From: Gammaproteobacteria bacterium
Lineage (GTDB): Bacteria; Pseudomonadota; Gammaproteobacteria; Steroidobacterales; SZUA-146
Assembly (NCBI GenBank): GCA_013002925.1
Contig: JABDLQ010000112.1
Location: 1-11,552 of the forward strand
Reading direction: 5' to 3'
DNA length: 11,552 bases
Below are positions 6,361-11,552 of this stretch, in pieces. Each line of letters begins with the position of its first letter. The first letter of the stretch is position 1. The notes beneath the pieces are model-generated. The model worked only from the letters and a program-made list of their open reading frames with translations. It had not been told where the DNA came from and searched no databases. The translations under genes and the position numbers were made by a program.

Positions 6361-8562
6361 ATGCCCGCCGCCGCACCCAGTGATTATGAGAACATCGGCA
6401 ACCTGAAGGTAGCCACGGTCTTCAAAGCGTTTGTTGAGGCCGAATTGCTCCCCGACCTGAACATCGATGCGACCGAATTCTGGCGGGGTCTGGAGCGGAT
6501 ATTCGGTGATCTGTTATCGGAAAATCAGCGCTTGCTTGAGCAACGCGCTGCTCTGCAGTTGCAGCTGGACGCCTGGCATGGTGAGCATGCTGGTAAAAAA
6601 TGGAGCGCCGAAAATTATCGGACATTTTTGCAGTCGATAGGCTATCTGCATCCGGAAGCCGGGCCGTTTGCCATCGATCCCCGCAATGTCGATACAGAAA
6701 TCGCATCGGTTGCCGGTCCGCAGCTGGTGGTGCCGGTGAGCAATGCCCGTTTTGCATTAAATGCCGCAAATGCCAGATGGGGAAGTCTCTACGACGCATT
6801 GTACGGCAGCAATGTCATTCCCGAAACCCGCGGCCGCGAACGCGCTGGAGGCTATAACCCGGTGCGGGGTCAGAGCGTGATCGAGTACGCCGCACTTTTT
6901 CTGGATCGCGCAGCACCGCTGGTCACACGCAGTCATAAAGATGTCAGGCTGTATAAACTCGCACAGCATGACAACCGAACGACTCTCGAAGCACTGTTTG
7001 AGGATGGTGCTGAAATCGGTCTGCAGAATCCTTACCAGTTTGCGGGACACCATACTTCGGACCAGCGGTTAGGCGTGCTGTTGAAAAATAATGGACTGCA
7101 TTTCGAGCTCGTGATCGACCCGGACCATCCGATCGGCAAAGGTGCAGCAGCACATGTTGCGGATGTAATGATGGAAGCTGCGATCACAACGATTCAGGAC
7201 TGCGAAGACTCGGTGGCTGCAGTGGATGCGGAGGATAAAGTTGGCGTATATCGCAACTGGTTGGGGCTGATGCGCGGCACGCTCAGCGCCAGATTTTCCA
7301 AAAATGGCAAAGAGCTGGAACGAACGCTGCATCACGATCAGGAATATCGATGTCCCGACGGCAGGACACTGGTGATACCGGGGCGCAGTTTGATGTTGGT
7401 ACGTAACGTTGGCCACCTGATGACTAACAGCGCAGTGCTGGATCAAAACGGCAACGAAATTCCCGAGGGCATTCTCGACGCGGTGATCACGACTACATGC
7501 GCATTGTACGATTTGCGACGAAAATCCAGCGTGGTCAATAGTCGCACCGGCAGTGTCTACATCGTCAAGCCGAAAATGCACGGGCCTGACGAAGCCGCCT
7601 TTACCGACACACTGTTTGCTCGGGTCGAAGATCTGCTTGGTTTGGCGCGCAATACGTTAAAGATCGGTGTTATGGATGAGGAGCGTCGTACCACTGTCAA
7701 TCTCAAAGAGTGTATACGCGCTGTCAAAGACAGGCTGGTATTTATCAACACCGGTTTCCTCGACCGCACGGGTGATGAGATTCACAGTTGCATGGAAGCG
7801 GGTATCATGCTGCCCAAAGATGAAATAAAAAAACAGGTCTGGATAGACGCGTATGAACGCTGGAACGTGGATATCGGGATCGAATGCGGGTTGCCCGGAA
7901 AAGCCCAGATTGGCAAAGGGATGTGGCCAAAACCGGATGAGCTCAAAGAGATGATGGACACCAAACAACAGCACCCGGAGGCTGGCGCCAACTGTGCCTG
8001 GGTGCCATCTCCAACGGCAGCAACTTTGCATGCGCTGCATTATCATGATGTCGACGTGTTAGCAGTACAGGAGAAGCTCGCTGCCCGTAAACGCGCCTCG
8101 CTCGATGAAATTCTCACGATTCCTGTGGCTGATCGGCAACTGACGGCTGCCGAGGTGGTGCAGGAATTACGTAACAGTTGCCAGACGATACTGGGCTACG
8201 TGGTGCGCTGGATCGACCAGGGAGTCGGGTGTTCAAAGGTGCCGGATATCAACGATGTCGGGCTCATGGAGGATCGGGCAACACTGAGAATTTCCAGCCA
8301 GTTGCTGGCAAACTGGTTGCACCATGAACTGTGTGATGGTGAGCAGATTATTGATGTGATGAAAGAAATGGCCGTGGTTGTTGACCGGCAAAATGCCGAC
8401 GATCCGAATTATCAACCGATGAGCGATGACTTCGAGCATAACGTGGCCTTTGCAGCCGCCTGCGATCTGGTGCTGCGGGGTTGTGAGCAGCCAAACGGTT
8501 ACACAGAACCGCTTTTGCACGAGCGCCGGATGCAGAAAAAGGCTCAGAGCGCTACCGGCTAA
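6361..8562 (+). CDS. glcB: Malate synthase G
   Basis: This 733-residue cytoplasmic enzyme condenses glyoxylate with acetyl-CoA to malate, completing the glyoxylate bypass and glycolate use. Length and motifs fit isoform G, which is monomeric and about 720-740 residues. Visible are RNVGHLMTN (348-356), MDEERRTTVNL (438-448), FINTGFLDRTGDEIHS (461-476), GKGMWPKPD (518-526), GVGCSKVPDI (621-630) and EDRATLRISSQ (637-647). By alignment from memory to the E. coli enzyme, the catalytic and metal residues correspond to Arg348, Glu440, Asp468 and Asp638, and the oxidisable active-site cysteine to Cys624. All are present. AGGAG (6351-6355) lies 5 nt before the ATG. No glc operon partner is adjacent. 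The gene is convergent with the second receptor, only 46 bp away, with no obvious terminator between them. Confidence 0.98.
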   Translation: MPAAAPSDYENIGNLKVATVFKAFVEAELLPDLNIDATEFWRGLERIFGDLLSENQRLLEQRAALQLQLDAWHGEHAGKKWSAENYRTFLQSIGYLHPEAGPFAIDPRNVDTEIASVAGPQLVVPVSNARFALNAANARWGSLYDALYGSNVIPETRGRERAGGYNPVRGQSVIEYAALFLDRAAPLVTRSHKDVRLYKLAQHDNRTTLEALFEDGAEIGLQNPYQFAGHHTSDQRLGVLLKNNGLHFELVIDPDHPIGKGAAAHVADVMMEAAITTIQDCEDSVAAVDAEDKVGVYRNWLGLMRGTLSARFSKNGKELERTLHHDQEYRCPDGRTLVIPGRSLMLVRNVGHLMTNSAVLDQNGNEIPEGILDAVITTTCALYDLRRKSSVVNSRTGSVYIVKPKMHGPDEAAFTDTLFARVEDLLGLARNTLKIGVMDEERRTTVNLKECIRAVKDRLVFINTGFLDRTGDEIHSCMEAGIMLPKDEIKKQVWIDAYERWNVDIGIECGLPGKAQIGKGMWPKPDELKEMMDTKQQHPEAGANCAWVPSPTAATLHALHYHDVDVLAVQEKLAARKRASLDEILTIPVADRQLTAAEVVQELRNSCQTILGYVVRWIDQGVGCSKVPDINDVGLMEDRATLRISSQLLANWLHHELCDGEQIIDVMKEMAVVVDRQNADDPNYQPMSDDFEHNVAFAAACDLVLRGCEQPNGYTEPLLHERRMQKKAQSATG

Positions 8563-8608
8563 ACCGACGGGCAATACGGGCGTGAAAGAGACGGATCGCG
8601 GCGTGAAT

Positions 8609-10657
8609 TTATTTTCGGGGTAATTGATATTGTACCGAGATTCCACCGTATATATTGCGCTGTGGTCCCGGTTCAAAATAACGACCGCCAAATGCATTGA
8701 TGCGGGTGTTCGCGAAATAGTCAGTTGCGGTAATGTTGTTGATACCAATAAATGGCGACGCAGCCCAGTTGCCGGTCTGCCATTTCCAGCCGCCCCGGAT
8801 ATTAACGAGTACGTAACTGTCAGCGAACTGATCGTTGGCATTGTTCAACGGGATATCACCGACTCTTTGCACTTCAAGCCCTGCAAACAGCCCGGCTTCG
8901 TTGCGGTAGTCAATATTCAGCTGTAGCAGATGATCCGGTATGCCCGGCAAAGCATTGCCGGCGAAATCGTTGCCACTGGTGTCGGTGAAGCGCGCAAAAG
9001 TATAGTCCGCATAAGTATAGGCCGTTGTCACCCTCAGGTTTCGGGTAAGAGCAGCCGACCAGGTAGCTTCCAGGCCGCGACGGCGCGATTCTCCGGCATT
9101 GACAAACAGATCACTGCCGTCGGCTTGTTCAAACGGTACGAGTTCGTCACGGACATCGATATAAAACGCGTTGATTTCAAAAGTGCTGTCGCCGTCCGGG
9201 GTGCTGCCACGCAGACCAACTTCGTAGTTTGTTGCGATTTGGGGGTCCAGGGCCGTGTTCAGTCCACCATTGATGAGTGCCAGTTCCGTTGTCGTTGGGC
9301 TTTCAAACGATGAAGCTATGTTGGCATACACGTTAAGCTGTGGCGTAGGCGCGAAGTTGACGCCCACCATCGGACTGACGGCTTTCATCCGACGCGATCC
9401 GGACGCATCACCGTTGCTCAAAAAGCGATCACTCAGTGCAAATCTCACGGTGTCCAGGCGTGCACCCAAAGTTAACGACGTACGTGCATTTACCAGGACA
9501 TCGTCCTGCACAAATACGCCCAGGTTTTCAACCAGTTCATTCTGATCGAGTAACAATGCGCCGCGTGCACCCGCAGCGTTCATAAAACGCGTGCGGTCAT
9601 CATCCTGGCGGTCGTAGTCAATGCCTAGCGTGAGCGTGTGAGAAACATCGCCCCACGAACGCTCGGTCTGATACATTGCACCGATGCCGGCAAACAGGCG
9701 GTCAATGCCAATGCCACCGTCAGAGGTGGGAATAAAACCGGCAAAATCACGCCAGCTATAGTAATTTCTGAAAGAGATTTTATCTTGCGACGGGTTCCCC
9801 AATTCGTGCTCAAAATTCCAGCCCAGTTTTACCTGGGTCAAATCTTCGCCTGCACCCAGCTGCACGTTACGGTCACGGGCCGAGCGCGGCGCGCTATCAG
9901 CCTGCGCTTTTGATATCCCGCCAGGGTCATTAGCCAGTGGCTGACGTGTGGCGGCGGCCACTACATTGAGCACCGAACGTTCCTGAATCCGCCACCGACC
10001 GCGCATGTTCAGCAATTGATTCCGTGCTTCGCTGTGCGCACGATAACCATCGATATGTAAATCGACCATGCTGACAAGGTAGTCAAATGTACCGTGTGTT
10101 CCAGTAGCTTTTATTTGTGATTTAAGATAATCGTATTCTCCAAGGGCAACGCGCGCCTCGAGCACCGGCGCTTCGCCGCCGATCTGAGATTCAATGTTGA
10201 TGACACCGCCGGCGGCGTTTCCGTATAGCGATGAGGCGGCGCCGCGCAGTACCTCAATAGTGTCAATCGACGATAAATCGATGCTGTCGATGCTACCCTG
10301 ACCGTCGGCCAGGGTTTCCGGAATACCGTCAACAAATATCCGAATGCCACGGATTCCAAAGCTGGCGCGTGCGCCAAACCCACGAATCGAAATCCGCAGG
10401 TCCTGTGCAAAATTAAAACGGTTTTGCAGAAACAGGCCCGGTAAACGATTCAGACTTTCATCGAGTCCGAGTTGGGGCAGGGCGGCCTGCACCTGCTGTG
10501 CCTCCAGAATGCTGATCGCCAGTGGTGTCTGGTCAAGCGGTTGCGAGGTACGCGTGGCGGTGACGATAATTTCCTGAATCTGATCTGCGACGCTCACGCT
10601 GCAGGGAAAAAAAAGAACGGCAAAATGACAAAATGCAAGGATCAGGTGGTGGCGCAT
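8609..10657 (-). CDS. TonB-dependent outer-membrane receptor, YncD/PqqU-like
   Basis: From the chosen ATG this is a 682-residue receptor. Residues 1-24 form a signal peptide ending SVSVA, and a Ton box QEIIVTATR follows at 28-36. The plug has ISIRGFGARASFGIRGIRIF (89-108), VDGIPETLADGQG (109-121) and IEVLRGAASSLYGNAAGGVI (134-153). Later features include a DPGGI segment near 244-248, NVYANIASSFESPTTTELA and FVNAGESRRRGLEATW in the barrel, and GGRYFEPGPQRNIYGGISVQY at the end. These blocks closely parallel E. coli YncD (PqqU), the pyrroloquinoline quinone importer, so PQQ or a similar small cofactor is a reasonable but unproven ligand. The frame stays open 46 codons upstream to 10795, but only the ATG at 10657 places the signal peptide at the N-terminus. 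Its ribosome site (GGAAA, 10662-10666) is weak. It is divergent from the GntR gene and convergent with glcB. Confidence 0.93.
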   Translation of the reverse strand: MRHHLILAFCHFAVLFFPCSVSVADQIQEIIVTATRTSQPLDQTPLAISILEAQQVQAALPQLGLDESLNRLPGLFLQNRFNFAQDLRISIRGFGARASFGIRGIRIFVDGIPETLADGQGSIDSIDLSSIDTIEVLRGAASSLYGNAAGGVINIESQIGGEAPVLEARVALGEYDYLKSQIKATGTHGTFDYLVSMVDLHIDGYRAHSEARNQLLNMRGRWRIQERSVLNVVAAATRQPLANDPGGISKAQADSAPRSARDRNVQLGAGEDLTQVKLGWNFEHELGNPSQDKISFRNYYSWRDFAGFIPTSDGGIGIDRLFAGIGAMYQTERSWGDVSHTLTLGIDYDRQDDDRTRFMNAAGARGALLLDQNELVENLGVFVQDDVLVNARTSLTLGARLDTVRFALSDRFLSNGDASGSRRMKAVSPMVGVNFAPTPQLNVYANIASSFESPTTTELALINGGLNTALDPQIATNYEVGLRGSTPDGDSTFEINAFYIDVRDELVPFEQADGSDLFVNAGESRRRGLEATWSAALTRNLRVTTAYTYADYTFARFTDTSGNDFAGNALPGIPDHLLQLNIDYRNEAGLFAGLEVQRVGDIPLNNANDQFADSYVLVNIRGGWKWQTGNWAASPFIGINNITATDYFANTRINAFGGRYFEPGPQRNIYGGISVQYQLPRK

Positions 10658-10852
10658 AGGGTTTCCGGGTGAACAGCCGTCATGGGTGAATCGAGGACAA
10701 AGCGCCGTCAGGAAACGGCATCCGATTTGCTGTGCGGATGATTTTTGTGCCGCATCAAGCGCGCGAGTGTAATCGATTTGCGGCATAAGGCCCACCGGGT
10801 GGATGCTCGACAGTGGATACCACTGACATTGAAGGTTTTGAGAAACTGCTTA

Positions 10853-10862
10853 TTGTTGACAA
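10853..10862. promoter_or_regulatory. Candidate GntR operator, copy 1 (TTGTTGACAA)
   Basis: The 10-mer has the symmetric form TTGT-TG-ACAA, typical in size and symmetry of FadR-subfamily GntR sites. It contains TTGACA (10856-10861), though no good -10 follows at normal spacing. An identical copy lies 62 bp downstream. Inferred target of the adjacent GntR protein. Confidence 0.5.
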
Positions 10863-10914
10863 AAAATTAGAAAATAACCAAAATACTCGGAGATTAGCGG
10901 TAATTGGGATTGTT

Positions 10915-10924
10915 TTGTTGACAA
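10915..10924. promoter_or_regulatory. Candidate GntR operator, copy 2 (TTGTTGACAA)
   Basis: This is identical to the copy at 10853-10862 and starts 62 bp later, close to six helical turns. It contains the -35 box of the likely promoter of the regulator gene, so bound protein would block its own transcription. Confidence 0.55.
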
Positions 10925-10946
10925 TATTTCGTGAATTTACCATAAG
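10918..10946 (+). promoter_or_regulatory. Promoter of the GntR gene
   Basis: A perfect TTGACA (10918-10923) is followed after exactly 17 bases by CATAAG (10941-10946), which matches four of six -10 positions. Transcription would start about at the ATG (10952), predicting a leaderless or nearly leaderless message. That agrees with the poor ribosome site there. Confidence 0.5.
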
Positions 10947-10951
10947 AGTCT

Positions 10952-11552
10952 ATGGAATCCAGCACCTCATCCACACTGACAGAGCAACTGGTTGAGTATT
11001 TGCAGCAGGCCATTGTGGAAGGCGACCGGGTGCCCGGTGAAAAGCTCCGTGAGTCCGAGCTGGCGCACCACTTTGGTACCAGTCGCGGGCCTATCCGCGA
11101 CGCATTGCGACGACTTGAGTCGCAACGCCTCGTTACGACGACCCCCAATGCCGGTGCGCGCGTCACCTCACTATCCGAGCAGCAACTGATAGAGCTTTAC
11201 GAAGTCAGGGAGGCTCTTGAAGGCATGACCTGCCGGCTGGCTGCAAAACACATGACCGCTGCCCGGGTTGAATCCCTGGCACGGCTACTGGAGCAGCACA
11301 AGCAGGCCATTGAACGGGCGGCTGGTCGGGAGTATTTCCGGCAACAGGGTGATCTGGATTTTCACTTTCAGATTGCTGCCGGCTGCGGCAACAAATTACT
11401 GGCTAAAGCCGTGTGCATCGATCATTACCAGTTGATGCGCATGTATCGCAACAAGTTCAGCGCGCACAAAGGTCGTCCCCACAGGGCGCTGATTGAGCAC
11501 CAGCGCATACTGTCTGCCATTGCAGAACGTGATGGTGAACTTGCAGAAATTC
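10952..11552 (+). CDS. GntR family regulator, FadR/FCD type, probable methylcitrate (prp) operon regulator; 3' end missing
   Basis: The first 200 residues are present and the gene runs off the window. Residues 8-73 form a GntR winged helix: EQLVEYLQQAIVEGDRVPGE, then ESELAHHFGTSRGPIRDALRRLESQRLV, then the wing NAGARV. From about residue 77 the FCD ligand domain begins (LIELYEVREALEGMTCRLAA). It carries the metal-site pattern D134-x3-H138 (GDLDFHFQI) and EHQRILSAI with His183. The run GDLDFHFQIAAGCGN, followed by MRMYRNKFS and the RP-H-RAL-EH block, is what I know from GntR proteins that precede prpB-prpC-acnD-prpF in Pseudomonas and Marinobacter. I therefore infer control of propionyl-CoA disposal. 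Only AAGAG very near the ATG could serve as a ribosome site. It is divergent from the YncD-like receptor, with 294 bp between. Confidence 0.9.
   Translation, partial: MESSTSSTLTEQLVEYLQQAIVEGDRVPGEKLRESELAHHFGTSRGPIRDALRRLESQRLVTTTPNAGARVTSLSEQQLIELYEVREALEGMTCRLAAKHMTAARVESLARLLEQHKQAIERAAGREYFRQQGDLDFHFQIAAGCGNKLLAKAVCIDHYQLMRMYRNKFSAHKGRPHRALIEHQRILSAIAERDGELAEI

Noticed and set aside
7069..7581. Minus-strand open frame antisense to glcB
   Set aside because: It lies inside strongly conserved malate synthase coding sequence, and its peptide is His/Cys-rich and motif-free.
1..11552. Search for CRISPR arrays, tRNA/rRNA, insertion sequences, attachment sites, toxin-antitoxin or defence genes
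   Set aside because: No repeat arrays, cloverleaf-like sequences, transposase or integrase motifs, or defence domains were visible on either strand.

Overview
The window looks like an ordinary chromosomal stretch of a Gammaproteobacterium with intermediate GC, possibly a marine TonB-receptor-rich lineage. The organism call is inferred from gene content: two TonB-dependent outer-membrane receptors, a malate synthase G, an archaeal-type ATP sulfurylase fused to APS kinase, and a GntR regulator of the kind that usually precedes the 2-methylcitrate (prp) operon. I see no phage, transposase, CRISPR, rRNA or tRNA signal, and no clearly novel multi-gene system.

Layout. Left end, minus strand: the N-terminal part of a DUF1295 (steroid 5-alpha-reductase-like) membrane protein runs off the window. 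Its promoter is recognisable and its start codon is problematic. Upstream of it on the same strand is an 832-residue TonB-dependent receptor (598-3096) with a clean intrinsic terminator (503-533). A 623-bp intergenic region (3097-3719) separates this receptor from a divergent TetR-family regulator. It holds a 7+4+7 inverted repeat near the receptor and a roughly 100-bp stretch of about 15% GC that carries the tetR promoter.

Centre, plus strand: tetR (3720-4325), the bifunctional sulfate adenylyltransferase/APS kinase (4391-6103), a two-tier hairpin, then glcB (6361-8562). Right part: a second TonB-dependent receptor, resembling E. coli YncD/PqqU, lies on the minus strand (8609-10657), convergent with glcB. 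Divergent from it, a FadR-type GntR regulator begins at 10952 and runs off the window. Two identical copies of TTGTTGACAA lie upstream of it, 62 bp apart.

How the genes may work together. The sulfurylase/kinase makes PAPS from sulfate. Malate synthase completes the glyoxylate bypass needed on acetyl-CoA-yielding substrates. The GntR regulator probably controls propionyl-CoA disposal by the methylcitrate cycle, whose genes would lie just past the right edge. The two receptors import unidentified scarce nutrients with TonB energy; the second may import PQQ. The KstR2-like TetR, glcB and the prp-type regulator fit a lipid or short-chain acyl-CoA lifestyle, but that link is inference. The most useful leads are regulatory: the paired GntR-type operator candidates, the palindrome upstream of the first receptor, and the apparent absence of a canonical start codon in the DUF1295 gene.
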